A stretch of 64,000 bases of DNA. Source: Aequitasia blattaphilus (GTDB lineage: Bacteria > Bacillota > Clostridia > Lachnospirales > Lachnospiraceae). The translations under genes were made by a program, and so were the position numbers. Location: assembly GCF_024721305.1 (NCBI RefSeq), contig NZ_JAMXOD010000003.1, positions 1-64,000 on the forward strand, read 5' to 3'. Shown here in pieces: positions 1 through 8,628 of this stretch (its first letter is position 1; every line of letters begins with the position of its first letter). Below the pieces are notes generated by a model, which saw only the letters and a list, made by a program, of their open reading frames with translations, searched no databases and was not told the DNA's origin.

Positions 1-13
1 AAAGCAGGAGGGG

Positions 14-44
14 AACCACTCGCATAGCAAGTGGTTTATTTTAT
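14..44 (+). terminator. Rho-independent terminator of an off-window gene
   Basis: Seven-base inverted arms (AACCACT at 14-20, AGTGGTT at 30-36) with a nine-base loop are followed by TATTTTAT. On the plus strand this looks like the terminator of a gene that lies mostly left of the window. Reading frame 1 is open from base 1 to a TAG at 25-27, so a few last codons may be here, but that is too short to support a gene call. Confidence 0.5.
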
Positions 45-54
45 CGCCGATACA

Positions 55-92
55 ACAAAAAAAACAAGAGGTTTTTTTATTCCTCTTGTTTT
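55..92 (-). terminator. Terminator after the MATE-MarR gene pair
   Basis: A perfect 11-bp stem (61-71 with 82-92) is followed on the minus strand by a run of T (A-run at 56-60 on the plus strand). It begins five bases beyond the MarR stop codon. The plus strand also carries a short T tract after the stem, so it may work in both directions. Confidence 0.85.
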
Positions 93-96
93 CTGT

Positions 97-537
97 CTAC
101 GATATGTTATAAAGCACTTTTTCTAAGCTTCTTTGTAATGCATTTGCTTCCTTCTTTGTAAGTCCTAAGGTTAGCCTTTTGTCAATCTCTTTTCGACCTT
201 CCTCTACCCTCTTTCGAATGTCATAGGCCTTTTCTGTCAAATATATATTCCGGCACCTTTTATCCTGCTCACTCTGTACACTTAGTATGTAGCCTTTCTC
301 GTCCAATCGTTTCAAAAGTCCTGTGACAGTAGGATTTTGAAGACTTAAAGCCTCCTCTACATCCTTTTGCCTGATTGATTCCTTCTGTGTACAAAACAGG
401 TAATCCAATACAGCACACTGAGATGCTGTAATCCCTATGCTTTTCAGCTGCATATTAAATTCTTTTTCATATATGTTGTTAATTCTTTTTATTGTAGCTC
501 CTAATGTTAAATCACTCATCTTTGACTTCTCATCCAT
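97..537 (-). CDS. MarR-family transcriptional regulator
   Basis: The 146-residue protein has the MarR layout: an N-terminal dimerisation helix, a winged helix-turn-helix at about residues 35-100, the wing Asp-x-x-Arg around residues 92-95, and a C-terminal helix. The family binds palindromic operators as dimers and is usually released by small phenolic or drug-like ligands. The ATG lies inside the last codons of the MATE pump gene, so the two genes are translationally coupled and the regulator probably controls its own efflux operon. A second ATG six codons downstream is an alternative start. Ligand and operator cannot be read from the sequence. Confidence 0.88.
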   Translation of the reverse strand: MDEKSKMSDLTLGATIKRINNIYEKEFNMQLKSIGITASQCAVLDYLFCTQKESIRQKDVEEALSLQNPTVTGLLKRLDEKGYILSVQSEQDKRCRNIYLTEKAYDIRKRVEEGRKEIDKRLTLGLTKKEANALQRSLEKVLYNIS

Positions 538-1868
538 CTGATTTCCCGAATCACAAATACAATTGACAATACTGCTGCTGAAAAATCAGCAATTGGGCCT
601 GCATACATAACTCCATCAATTCCCATAATCAGCGGGAAAATAATAATCAACGGCAGTAAAAACAGTACCTGTCTCGTAAGAGATACTGTGGCACCAAGCT
701 TTGCTTTCCCCATGGAGGTGAAGAACCCTGCACTCATTGGCTGTATTGCGTTAATAAAGGTAAAAAACATAAAGATTCTTAAATATCTTTCCGCAAAACG
801 GTAATAGATCTCACTTCCGTCTCCGAAAAGATTGATAACTGTTCTGGGGGAAAGCTGAAACAACAGGAAAAACGCCACACCCACCGCCACACAAATCGTA
901 GCCGCTCTTTTATAGGTCTCTTCTACTCGTTTATAGTTCTTTGCTCCATAGTTAAATCCCCATATTGGCTGACATCCCTGACTCACTCCAATACAGACTG
1001 CCATAAAGACCATATTTACTTTTGAAATGATTCCAACTACTGCCAAAGGTATTTCTGCTCCGTAATCCGATTTTGCTCCGTAGTGACGAAGTGTGTTGTT
1101 CATAATAATCTGCACAAATGCCATGGCAATTTGATTAATGAAAGATGCCATTCCTAATTCCCATATTTCTTTGGCAATATCTTTTTGAATCCGGAACATC
1201 TTCTTTTTAAATTGTATATTGGATTTCTTAGTGAAATAGAAAAACACCAGTACACCTGAAGCAACCTGACCGATTACTGTAGCCCATGCTGCCCCCTTAA
1301 TCCCCCATCCAAAACCAAAAATAAAAAGAGGATCTAAGATTGTGTTTGTGATAGCTCCTGCTAATGTACAAGCCATTGACAATGTGGGACTTCCATCTGC
1401 ACGCATTAAGTGACTCGCTCCTGTGGTCACCACTAAAAACGGTATTCCAAAGGCTGTTATTCCAGTATAATCAATTGCATATGGCAAGACCTTTTCCGTT
1501 ACACCAAATAAATCCAGCAATGGATTGAGAAATAGCAGTACAATTAAAGCAATGATCAGGCCTCCAAGAATAAGCAGCATAAGTGCATTTCCCATAAATT
1601 GATGCGACTTCTCTTCGTCTCCTGCTCCTGCCGCCAGATTAAAGTTCGAGGCCCCTCCTACTCCAAACAAAAGGGCTGTGGCAACGCAAAAGGTTGTAAT
1701 GGGAAACGCTACGTTCGTTGCCGCATTTCCTAATATTCCCACTCCTTGTCCAATAAAAATCTGATCCACAATATTATAAAGAGATCCTACTAACATACTG
1801 ATAATGGCTGGGATTGCAAATTTTGCCATTAATTTCCCTATTTTTTCTGTCTCTAATCGATTCCCCAA
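516..1868 (-). CDS. MATE-family multidrug/Na+ efflux transporter
   Basis: About 450 residues with the 12-helix MATE architecture: two homologous six-helix bundles, starting with the family-typical stretch around KLMAKFAIPAIISMLVGS and NIVDQIFIG. MATE pumps export cationic drugs or metabolites in exchange for Na+ or H+. The longer open frame reaching 2039 is not real, because its first 57 codons run through the tRNA-Gly gene. The start chosen is a TTG at 1866-1868, six bases after an AGAGGA ribosome binding site, giving an N-terminus MGNRLETEKIG. It is followed at once by the overlapping MarR gene. No strong promoter was seen in the 80 bases upstream, so read-through past the tRNA terminator may contribute. 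Confidence 0.88.
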   Translation of the reverse strand: MGNRLETEKIGKLMAKFAIPAIISMLVGSLYNIVDQIFIGQGVGILGNAATNVAFPITTFCVATALLFGVGGASNFNLAAGAGDEEKSHQFMGNALMLLILGGLIIALIVLLFLNPLLDLFGVTEKVLPYAIDYTGITAFGIPFLVVTTGASHLMRADGSPTLSMACTLAGAITNTILDPLFIFGFGWGIKGAAWATVIGQVASGVLVFFYFTKKSNIQFKKKMFRIQKDIAKEIWELGMASFINQIAMAFVQIIMNNTLRHYGAKSDYGAEIPLAVVGIISKVNMVFMAVCIGVSQGCQPIWGFNYGAKNYKRVEETYKRAATICVAVGVAFFLLFQLSPRTVINLFGDGSEIYYRFAERYLRIFMFFTFINAIQPMSAGFFTSMGKAKLGATVSLTRQVLFLLPLIIIFPLIMGIDGVMYAGPIADFSAAVLSIVFVIREIRWMRSQR

Positions 1869-1909
1869 CTTAATTCCTCTTTTCCACTGTTGTGCACTCT
1901 TTTTTGTAT

Positions 1910-1947
1910 AAAAAAAGAGCCCCTCCAATGTGAGAATCTCTCTTTTT
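1910..1947 (-). terminator. Terminator downstream of tRNA-Gly
   Basis: On the minus strand AAAAAGAG and CTCTTTTT arms (1940-1947 and 1912-1919) flank a 20-base loop and end in a T run. It begins two bases after the tRNA 3' end. The loop is long, so efficiency is uncertain. Confidence 0.5.
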
Positions 1948-1948
1948 A

Positions 1949-2021
1949 AGCGACAGACGGGGTTCGAACCCGCGACCCCGACCTTGGCAAGGTCGTACTC
2001 TACCAGCTGAGCCACTGTCGC
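1949..2021 (-). tRNA. tRNA-Gly (anticodon GCC)
   Basis: Read on the minus strand, the gene opens GCGACAG and closes CTGTCGC, a perfect 7-bp acceptor stem. It has a D-arm (GCTC...GAGT), an anticodon arm CGACC-TTGCCAA-GGTCG giving GCC, and a T-arm GCGGG-TTCGAAC-CCCGT. The discriminator base is U. The CCA end is not encoded (TTAAAAAG follows). A stand-alone tRNA gene with its own promoter and terminator. Confidence 0.97.
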
Positions 2022-2044
2022 ACATGTTCTTACGAACATTTAAT

Positions 2045-2073
2045 ATAATACTATAGGGCTCGCTATAAGTCAA
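2045..2073 (-). promoter_or_regulatory. Promoter of tRNA-Gly
   Basis: Minus-strand TTGACT (2068-2073) and TATTAT (2045-2050) are separated by exactly 17 bases. The -35 box overlaps the stop codon of the glycosyltransferase gene that ends at 2070. A palindrome ATGTTC-TTAC-GAACAT (2024-2039) lies between the -10 box and the tRNA. Confidence 0.85.
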
Positions 2074-3584
2074 TCCTTTTTTAAGTATTTTATGCATTTT
2101 TTTATTTTTCCGAATAAGCTGCTGTTCATCTGCTCATTAAGATCTCTGTTTTTTTCCATTAAACCTTCAATTGTATGCTTATAGTTACGGAAAATATCCT
2201 CAATTTCTAAAACATTGATTTTTTCACAATAATAAGTAATAAAGATTTCACAGTCCTCTTTTACAGCTTCATCTAATTCCAGAATATATTGTGCATCATT
2301 TGTTAAAAACACATCCATATCTCTTCGGTTTGGTATGTGATTCACTCCAATAACCCTTACATTCATCGGTGCATCGACACGCTCAATAACACATTTACAC
2401 ATTTCTTCGCTGGGATCAAAACGAATTTGCTTCGTTCCTGCTAGAACTTCAAGCTTCTTTTTGATTTTATAATTGTATCTGATATCCCATTTCTTCGACT
2501 TTTCTTCTTCAAATCCATTGTCGAATTCAAAATACACTTTAGAGGTACACACTTCATGTACACTGAACACAACTGGAACCAAGGAGCTGTAGAAATTTAT
2601 ATTTTTCTTCTCAAATAGATTATAGAATTCTGCCGGCTTATTATCTTCATTCATTTCACCTATAAGTGAAAGAGCCTGATCAAAAAGAACGTCGAAATTA
2701 TAGCGCCTTCTCGCCCGCTCATTTAACCATGGCAGTCTTTCAACAGCGGAAAGGTAATGGTTGCATATATCCTCTCTTAGCTCCCGGACATCTTTCTTAG
2801 CAAATCCCCGTCCAGAAAATACATGCTTTTCGGCATGTTCAAAATTGTCTTCCGTTAAATATCCAGGTCCCCCAAAATGGTCATAGACGTATACTGGAAT
2901 TCCGATTGCCATACAGTATTGGACTGTTTTTCCAATTGTAATAATCAAATCATATTCCTTTAGCAGTGAAGCATCCACCAGCTTCGGAGTAAACTCCTCA
3001 CCAATAAAATCCATTTCCACCAACTCCAACTGCATCTTCAATTCCTTGAGCTCTTTCGGTACATGGTTTGAAATCACAGCAATCCTTTGAAGCTTATCTA
3101 TAGATTTATCTGCTTCGTATCCAGCAAAGTATTCCGGCGTGGCATAATTCGGAAAAACCATAATCGGGACAGAAGAATCCACATCCTCTCGAATCTGTTC
3201 TCGAATTTCTTCGCTGACACACACAACTAAATCGGCCTTGTTCGCAAAACTGGGCAAATGCTCTAATGGATGAGTGGGACCCAGTTTCGAAATAATCATT
3301 TTGTTATATGTGATGTTATACTTCGTACACAAATAGTCAAACACAGGAAAATGCTGAAGAAACAAGATGTCAAAATGTGTAACTGGCAGCTCTTCCTCCA
3401 AAACATTGATTACCTGGAATTTTTTTGTCTCCTTCAACAAGGGATAAGTTTTTGAACTTACCCCAATAATCACGTCATAACCCTTTTCCTGAAAGCCCTT
3501 TGCAATGCTTAGTGTATGTAATTCTGAACCACTGTACCTTTGGAGATACATATTCGTAATCAGTACTGTCCCGCTTTTTTTCAT
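2070..3584 (-). CDS. Glycosyltransferase-like protein of unknown substrate
   Basis: 504 residues. The N-terminal third reads like a GT4/GT-B Rossmann fold: a hydrophobic first strand VLITNMYL followed by SGSELHTLSIAKGF, as in GT4 enzymes where this loop holds a Ser-Gly-x-Glu turn. A central part (ITIGKTVQYCMAIGIPVYVYDHFG) resembles the sugar-nucleotide side. The C-terminal 170 residues are not recognised and end in a lysine-rich helix (GKIKKCIKYLKKD) that could sit on the membrane. No membrane segment is evident. The gene starts one base after aspS with GAGGAATAATATG, so it is the last gene of a housekeeping operon. Substrate and product are unknown; the GT-B assignment is moderate. Confidence 0.6.
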   Translation of the reverse strand: MKKSGTVLITNMYLQRYSGSELHTLSIAKGFQEKGYDVIIGVSSKTYPLLKETKKFQVINVLEEELPVTHFDILFLQHFPVFDYLCTKYNITYNKMIISKLGPTHPLEHLPSFANKADLVVCVSEEIREQIREDVDSSVPIMVFPNYATPEYFAGYEADKSIDKLQRIAVISNHVPKELKELKMQLELVEMDFIGEEFTPKLVDASLLKEYDLIITIGKTVQYCMAIGIPVYVYDHFGGPGYLTEDNFEHAEKHVFSGRGFAKKDVRELREDICNHYLSAVERLPWLNERARRRYNFDVLFDQALSLIGEMNEDNKPAEFYNLFEKKNINFYSSLVPVVFSVHEVCTSKVYFEFDNGFEEEKSKKWDIRYNYKIKKKLEVLAGTKQIRFDPSEEMCKCVIERVDAPMNVRVIGVNHIPNRRDMDVFLTNDAQYILELDEAVKEDCEIFITYYCEKINVLEIEDIFRNYKHTIEGLMEKNRDLNEQMNSSLFGKIKKCIKYLKKD

Positions 3585-3585
3585 A

Positions 3586-5385
3586 TTATTCCTCGTTTTT
3601 GTCTATCTTCGTAATTTCAAGGCAAAGCTCCTGAAGCTGCTTTTCATCTACGACACTTGGAGCTTCTAACATTAAATCCGAAGCATCTTTCATCTTTGGA
3701 AATGCAATGACATCTCTTATGCTATCTTCTTTGGCCATAAGCATAACCAAACGATCCAGCCCATAAGCCAATCCTGCATGAGGCGGTACTCCATATTGGA
3801 AAGCCTCTAGCAAGAAGCCAAATTGATTCATTGCCTCTTCTTTTGTAAAACCTAAGAGTTCAAACATTTTTTCCTGTATGTTGTTTTGGAAAATCCGGAC
3901 GCTTCCGCCTCCAATTTCATTTCCATTTAATACAATATCATAGGCTTTCGCTCGTACACGTCCTGGATCTGTATCAAGAAACTCCAAATCTTCCTCCATT
4001 GGCATAGTAAAAGGATGATGCATCGCAACAAAACGTCCTTGCTCTTCACTGTATTCCAAAAGCGGAAATTCCGTAACCCACAAAAACTTATATTCATTCT
4101 TATCGAGTAATTCCATTTGTCTGGCAAGCTCTAATCTAAGATTTCCAAGAACATCCCATACTACCTTATTTTTATCTGCTGCAAAAAGAAGCAGGTCTCC
4201 ATTTTCACCCTTCATTGCCTCAACCAATGCTTTCATGGTATCCTCCGTCAGGAATTTCGCAAAGGAGGAGCGAATATTTCCATCTTCACCAATTGCAATA
4301 TAGGCAAGTCCTTTGGCACCAAAATCTTTTGCATAATCTACCAATTTATCGATTTGCTTTCTTCCAAGGCTGCCTTTGGTTTTTGCATTAATACCTCGTA
4401 CACTTCCTCCATCCTTCAGGGCATTCTGGAACACTACAAATTCCGTATCCTTCACAATCTCAGATACATCCTGCAGTTCCATTCCGAATCTTGTATCTGG
4501 TTTATCTGAACCATATCGATTCATAGCTTCTAACCAGGTCATACGCTGAATTGGTAACTCCACGTCTATTTCTAAAACCTCTTTGAATAAGAAGGATAGC
4601 AGACGTTCATTCACTTCCAAAACATCCTCTACATCCACAAAGGATAATTCCATATCTATTTGAGTAAACTCCGGCTGCCTGTCTGCTCTTAAATCTTCAT
4701 CCCGAAAACATTTTGCTATTTGAAAATAGCGGTCATAGCCGGAACACATTAAGAGCTGCTTCAATAGCTGTGGTGACTGTGGCAAAGCATAGAACTCTCC
4801 TGGATGCACACGACTGGGTACCAAATAATCTCTTGCTCCCTCTGGTGAACTATTTACCAAAACAGGAGTTTCAATTTCCAGAAAGCCTTCATCTGCTAAA
4901 AATTGTCTCGTCAAAGTCGCTACCTTGCTTCTCATAATAAGATTCTTCTGAAGGTCTGGTCTGCGTAAATCCAGATATCTATATTTTAACCGCAAATCTT
5001 CCTTTGTCTTAATATTCTCTTCAATTGGAAATGGCGGCGTCTGAGATTTCGATAAAATACGCAGCTCGCAAGGTGCCACCTCAATGGCTCCTGTTTTAAT
5101 GTTTACATTGGCATCCCCATCTCTTCCTTTTACCCTTCCCCGTATTGCAACAACATCTTCCTGACGGAGTGAAGCAGCCTTTTCAAGAAGTTCACCTTCC
5201 ATGCAATCTTCCTGGAATACCACCTGTATAATTCCACTTCGATCTCTTACATCCACAAAAATAAGACCACCTTTGTTTCTGTTTTTCTGTACCCATCCCA
5301 TGATGGTTACTTCTGTGCCTACTTGCTCTAATGATATTTCCCCGCATCTATGTGTTCTTTTTAGACCCTTCATTGATTCTGTCAT
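3586..5385 (-). CDS. aspS: Aspartate--tRNA ligase
   Basis: Class II aminoacyl-tRNA synthetase charging tRNA-Asp. The 599 residues match the bacterial type: an N-terminal OB anticodon-binding domain (about 1-105), then the catalytic core with motif 2 FRDEDLRADRQPEFTQ near residue 220 and motif 3 GLAYGLDRL near 535, with the bacterial GAD insertion between them. Whether it also charges tRNA-Asn depends on gatCAB and asnS, which are not in this window. The start ATG has AAGGAG seven bases upstream, placed inside the last codons of hisS; it is followed one base later by the glycosyltransferase gene. Part of the apt-to-GT operon. Confidence 0.98.
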   Translation of the reverse strand: MTESMKGLKRTHRCGEISLEQVGTEVTIMGWVQKNRNKGGLIFVDVRDRSGIIQVVFQEDCMEGELLEKAASLRQEDVVAIRGRVKGRDGDANVNIKTGAIEVAPCELRILSKSQTPPFPIEENIKTKEDLRLKYRYLDLRRPDLQKNLIMRSKVATLTRQFLADEGFLEIETPVLVNSSPEGARDYLVPSRVHPGEFYALPQSPQLLKQLLMCSGYDRYFQIAKCFRDEDLRADRQPEFTQIDMELSFVDVEDVLEVNERLLSFLFKEVLEIDVELPIQRMTWLEAMNRYGSDKPDTRFGMELQDVSEIVKDTEFVVFQNALKDGGSVRGINAKTKGSLGRKQIDKLVDYAKDFGAKGLAYIAIGEDGNIRSSFAKFLTEDTMKALVEAMKGENGDLLLFAADKNKVVWDVLGNLRLELARQMELLDKNEYKFLWVTEFPLLEYSEEQGRFVAMHHPFTMPMEEDLEFLDTDPGRVRAKAYDIVLNGNEIGGGSVRIFQNNIQEKMFELLGFTKEEAMNQFGFLLEAFQYGVPPHAGLAYGLDRLVMLMAKEDSIRDVIAFPKMKDASDLMLEAPSVVDEKQLQELCLEITKIDKNEE

Positions 5386-5386
5386 C

Positions 5387-6640
5387 CTAATTCTCCTTAT
5401 AACAATCTATAATTTTTTCGTAACCTTCCTCAGCAAGCTGTTCCTTTTGGAAACGCTTATTTTTCTTCATATACACAATCAGAACTTGCTTTCCAGCCTC
5501 ACGATCTGCTTTGCCTCGATTTAGAACAGTGATAATCTCTTGGTCTGAAAGTCCTTTTTCTAAAAGATATGCAACCTTTTCCTTCTTTGTAGGTATTTCA
5601 TATCCCGACTCTAACAGAATCATTACGATTCTTTCAAACCCAATAGAAAATCCACACGCAGGAGTATCTTGTCCTGTGAACTTTCCAATCATTTTATCAT
5701 ATCTGCCGCCACCTGCTACTGAGCCACCAAAGCCTTCAATTGCAATTTCGAAGATTGTTCCTGTATAGTAAGATTGTCCCCGTACCATCGTTGGATCAAA
5801 TGCCACACTAAACTCTGCTTCTTTTGCTCTTTCCACACTGTCGATAATCATCTCTAAATTATCTGCTGTTTTTTCATCTAAAAAACCGGCAAGCTTTGTT
5901 TTCAAGAATCGAATTCCTGTGATATCTCTCGTAACTTCTTTAAACAAAGACAGGTAGGTATCCGATTCTTTTGTAGAATACCCCAGATCGCAAAGCTCCT
6001 CTGCCACCTTTTCCTCACCGATTTTATCCAGCTTATCCAAAATGATACACACATCATCAAAGTCTTCATCCTTGAAGCCACTATAAACCGCCATAGCCTT
6101 TAAAATATTGCGGTCATTAATATTAACCGTAAAATTTGAAAATCCAATTTTACCAAGCATTGTTGTCGTTGCTAAAATCAGCTCAATTTCAGAAAGAATA
6201 CTTCCCTCTCCCAAAATATCAATGTCACACTGGGTAAATTGACGGAACCTTCCCTTCTGAGGGCGGTCTGCTCTCCATACGCTTCCAATCTGTGTAGCCT
6301 TAAAAGGAGAAGGAAGTTCATTCATATGGTTTGCATAATATCTGGCTAGAGGAAGGGTTAAATCATAGCGCAATCCACCGTCTACTAAATCACTTTCTTC
6401 CTTTGCCACATCCAGCTTAAGCTTCTCCCCTCTTTTCAGAATCTTAAAAATAAGCTTTTCATTATCTCCGCCTTGCTTACTGGTAAGGTTTTCAATGTGC
6501 TCCACACAAGGTGTCTCCATTGAAATAAATCCATATGACTTATAAGTTTCCTTAATCAATGAGATTAAATAATCTCGTATCTCCATTTCCTTTGGCATGA
6601 TGTCTTTCATCCCTGTTACCGGCTTTTTCTTTAATGCCAT
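5387..6640 (-). CDS. hisS: Histidine--tRNA ligase
   Basis: Class II synthetase charging tRNA-His, 417 residues, a normal length. Visible signatures are RYDLTLPLARY, motif 2 RADRPQKGRFRQF, the histidine-binding GQSYYTGTIFE region and the GGRYDKMIG loop, followed by a C-terminal anticodon-binding domain. The start overlaps the end of hemZ by ten bases, with GGGGAG seven bases before the ATG. hisS-aspS adjacency is common in Firmicutes. There is no room for a T-box leader in front of the gene, so it is co-transcribed with the upstream genes. Confidence 0.97.
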   Translation of the reverse strand: MALKKKPVTGMKDIMPKEMEIRDYLISLIKETYKSYGFISMETPCVEHIENLTSKQGGDNEKLIFKILKRGEKLKLDVAKEESDLVDGGLRYDLTLPLARYYANHMNELPSPFKATQIGSVWRADRPQKGRFRQFTQCDIDILGEGSILSEIELILATTTMLGKIGFSNFTVNINDRNILKAMAVYSGFKDEDFDDVCIILDKLDKIGEEKVAEELCDLGYSTKESDTYLSLFKEVTRDITGIRFLKTKLAGFLDEKTADNLEMIIDSVERAKEAEFSVAFDPTMVRGQSYYTGTIFEIAIEGFGGSVAGGGRYDKMIGKFTGQDTPACGFSIGFERIVMILLESGYEIPTKKEKVAYLLEKGLSDQEIITVLNRGKADREAGKQVLIVYMKKNKRFQKEQLAEEGYEKIIDCYKEN

Positions 6641-7998
6641 TGTATATCTCCCTTCCCCTTCACGATTTGCTCTATTCTGGTAATATATTCTCGTATATTT
6701 TTCACATTTCCTATCCGAATTAGATTGTCCTTTTCTTTTTCTAAAACAATCTTTGAGGTTGCTCCTGCCCCACAGGCCAATATGGTTTGTTTCTCTTCCA
6801 TAATTAGTATATTGTATAATCCTTCTTTGTCAACCTTTGCATATCCGGTATTTTCAAAATTGCCGGCTATGTTTTTCTGTCGATAGAGATAATAGGGCCG
6901 CAGCCCCATTACGGAAGCATACTCTCTTCCTAATTCTAACATTTTCTCCACAGTCTTCCCATCTATTTCTTGTTTTGTCAGTTGCGCCACCCGCTTAATG
7001 GCCAAAGAGTGGATTGTCAGGCTCTCTGGACCGAGGGTCTTGATTTTCTCAAGAGTATCCCGGGCCTCTTCCACTCCTTCTCCTGGAAGTCCCATGATTA
7101 AATCCATATTTATGTTATCAAATCCTACTTCCCTTGCCAAATAAAATGTTTCGTTAACGGATTCGATTGAATGGTTTCGACCAATTATATCCAAAGTTTT
7201 TTGCTGCATAGACTGAGGGTTTATCGAAATACGACTCACCTTAAATCTCTTTAAAACTTCCAGCTTTGCCTTGGTAATACTGTCTGGTCTCCCTGCCTCT
7301 ACTGTATATTCTAATAAATCTTCAAAGGAAAAAGTATCCTCAATACAACGACACAGCTTCTCTAGCTGTTCTGCCGTTAAAGAAGTAGGGGTGCCTCCTC
7401 CTATGTATATCGTATTTAGCTTCCGTTCTTTAACAACCTCTTTCAAGGAACGGATTTCCATACAAAGAGCATCCACGTAATCCTCGATATATGCTTCATA
7501 CTCCTTCACCGATCCCGAACTAAAGGAACAATAGGTGCAGACACTTGGACAAAATGGAATTCCCACATAGAGACTCCACCCTCTTTGCAAGTCAAGAGGT
7601 TTCATTATCTGTCTTTCACGTTTTGCTATCTCATAAATGAGCTCTGCCTTCTGTTTGCTTACAAGCCTTTCTTCTCCAATATGGGTAATAAAATCAGACT
7701 TTTCCATTCCTTCTTCCACTTTTTTCATAGCAAGCTTGCTGGGACGCACTCCTTGAAGCACTCCCCAATCCAAAACCCTTTTCGTTTTATCCGACAAAAA
7801 TTGATAGAGTTCTTGGTCTAAGTCCTTCTTAACTTCTGTATCTGATAAAAAGGAGGCTCCTTCTTCAAAGAAAACTCCAACAAAAGTAGAGGCTTTTTCT
7901 TCCACCCTTGTTTGCAGTTCTTCGGATGGATAAAAAGCCTTTACTAAATGGTATACATTATAGAGCATCTTTTCTTTCTGTACGATTATTTCGATCAT
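6631..7998 (-). CDS. hemZ: Oxygen-independent coproporphyrinogen III dehydrogenase HemZ-type radical SAM protein
   Basis: 455-residue radical SAM enzyme of the HemN/HemZ group. The [4Fe-4S] motif is CPSVCTYC (C-x3-C-x2-C) near residue 152, preceded by YVGIPFCP and followed by YIGGGTPT, both typical of HemN-like proteins. The N-terminal 130 residues are the HemZ-specific extension. The family decarboxylates coproporphyrinogen III propionates without oxygen, though some homologues are heme chaperones (HemW). No other heme gene is nearby, so the role in this organism is open. It lies five bases after the MBL gene and overlaps hisS. Confidence 0.85.
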   Translation of the reverse strand: MIEIIVQKEKMLYNVYHLVKAFYPSEELQTRVEEKASTFVGVFFEEGASFLSDTEVKKDLDQELYQFLSDKTKRVLDWGVLQGVRPSKLAMKKVEEGMEKSDFITHIGEERLVSKQKAELIYEIAKRERQIMKPLDLQRGWSLYVGIPFCPSVCTYCSFSSGSVKEYEAYIEDYVDALCMEIRSLKEVVKERKLNTIYIGGGTPTSLTAEQLEKLCRCIEDTFSFEDLLEYTVEAGRPDSITKAKLEVLKRFKVSRISINPQSMQQKTLDIIGRNHSIESVNETFYLAREVGFDNINMDLIMGLPGEGVEEARDTLEKIKTLGPESLTIHSLAIKRVAQLTKQEIDGKTVEKMLELGREYASVMGLRPYYLYRQKNIAGNFENTGYAKVDKEGLYNILIMEEKQTILACGAGATSKIVLEKEKDNLIRIGNVKNIREYITRIEQIVKGKGDIQWH

Positions 7999-8003
7999 AT
8001 TCT

Positions 8004-8627
8004 TTACCTTAAAAAGTGATTATACTTTTTTTCGTGTCCAATTGTGGTTGCTCCCATATGCCCTGGATACACCACGGTTTCTTCTGGAAGAGTCAGCAGC
8101 TTCTTTTTTATTGAAGGAAAAATCTCCGGGCTCCCTCCTGCCAAATCTGTTCTTCCTATGGACTCCAGGAAAAGGGTATCTCCCGTAAATAGTATGCCTT
8201 CGTTTTCCTCATAAAAGCAACAGCTGCCCGGTGTATGCCCTGGCGTATGAAGTATTTGAAAGCACAGTCCAATCACTTCAAAATCTTCCTCTTCATTTAA
8301 GCTGATTGCTTCATGGTAAGTATATCCACTATTGACAAATGGCATGGAACCATTTTGATTAGCATCCTTTAAAAAATCTTGTTCTGCCTCATAGACATAC
8401 ACATCAGCGGGATAGATTTCGCGAATCTTATCAATGCCCATAATATGGTCAAAATGTCCATGAGTCAGCAGTATTGCCTTTACTGTGCTAATGTCTTGTT
8501 TTAAGTAATCCAACAAACTCTTTGAGGTTCCGCCGGGATCAATGACTACCCCTTCTTTTGTCTCCTCATTACAAATCACATAACAGTTGGCACCCACTAA
8601 TCCAACTGAAAAACTTTCTATTTTCAT
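8004..8627 (-). CDS. MBL-fold metallohydrolase (glyoxalase II-like)
   Basis: 207 residues with the metallo-beta-lactamase metal-binding motif THGHFDHIMG near residue 56, a second histidine in LHTPGHTPGS, the bridging aspartate in LFTGDTLF, and a final YPGHMGATT. The family includes hydroxyacylglutathione hydrolase-like thioesterases; in Firmicutes this short form sits near relA and hisS, and its natural substrate is not established. It starts one base after the relA stop. Confidence 0.88.
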   Translation of the reverse strand: MKIESFSVGLVGANCYVICNEETKEGVVIDPGGTSKSLLDYLKQDISTVKAILLTHGHFDHIMGIDKIREIYPADVYVYEAEQDFLKDANQNGSMPFVNSGYTYHEAISLNEEEDFEVIGLCFQILHTPGHTPGSCCFYEENEGILFTGDTLFLESIGRTDLAGGSPEIFPSIKKKLLTLPEETVVYPGHMGATTIGHEKKYNHFLR

Positions 8628-8628
8628 T

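Noticed and set aside
1869-2039. N-terminal extension of the MATE gene to 2039
   Set aside because: The extra codons run through the tRNA-Gly gene; a TTG start with AGAGGA at 1868 explains the protein start.
2024-2039. LexA/SOS box (palindrome ATGTTC-TTAC-GAACAT)
   Set aside because: The half-sites face the wrong way: the Gram-positive SOS box is GAAC-N4-GTTC, here it is GTTC-N4-GAAC, and it lies in a tRNA leader.
5386-6660. T-box leader in front of hisS or aspS
   Set aside because: The genes overlap or are one base apart, leaving no room; expression comes from the apt promoter.
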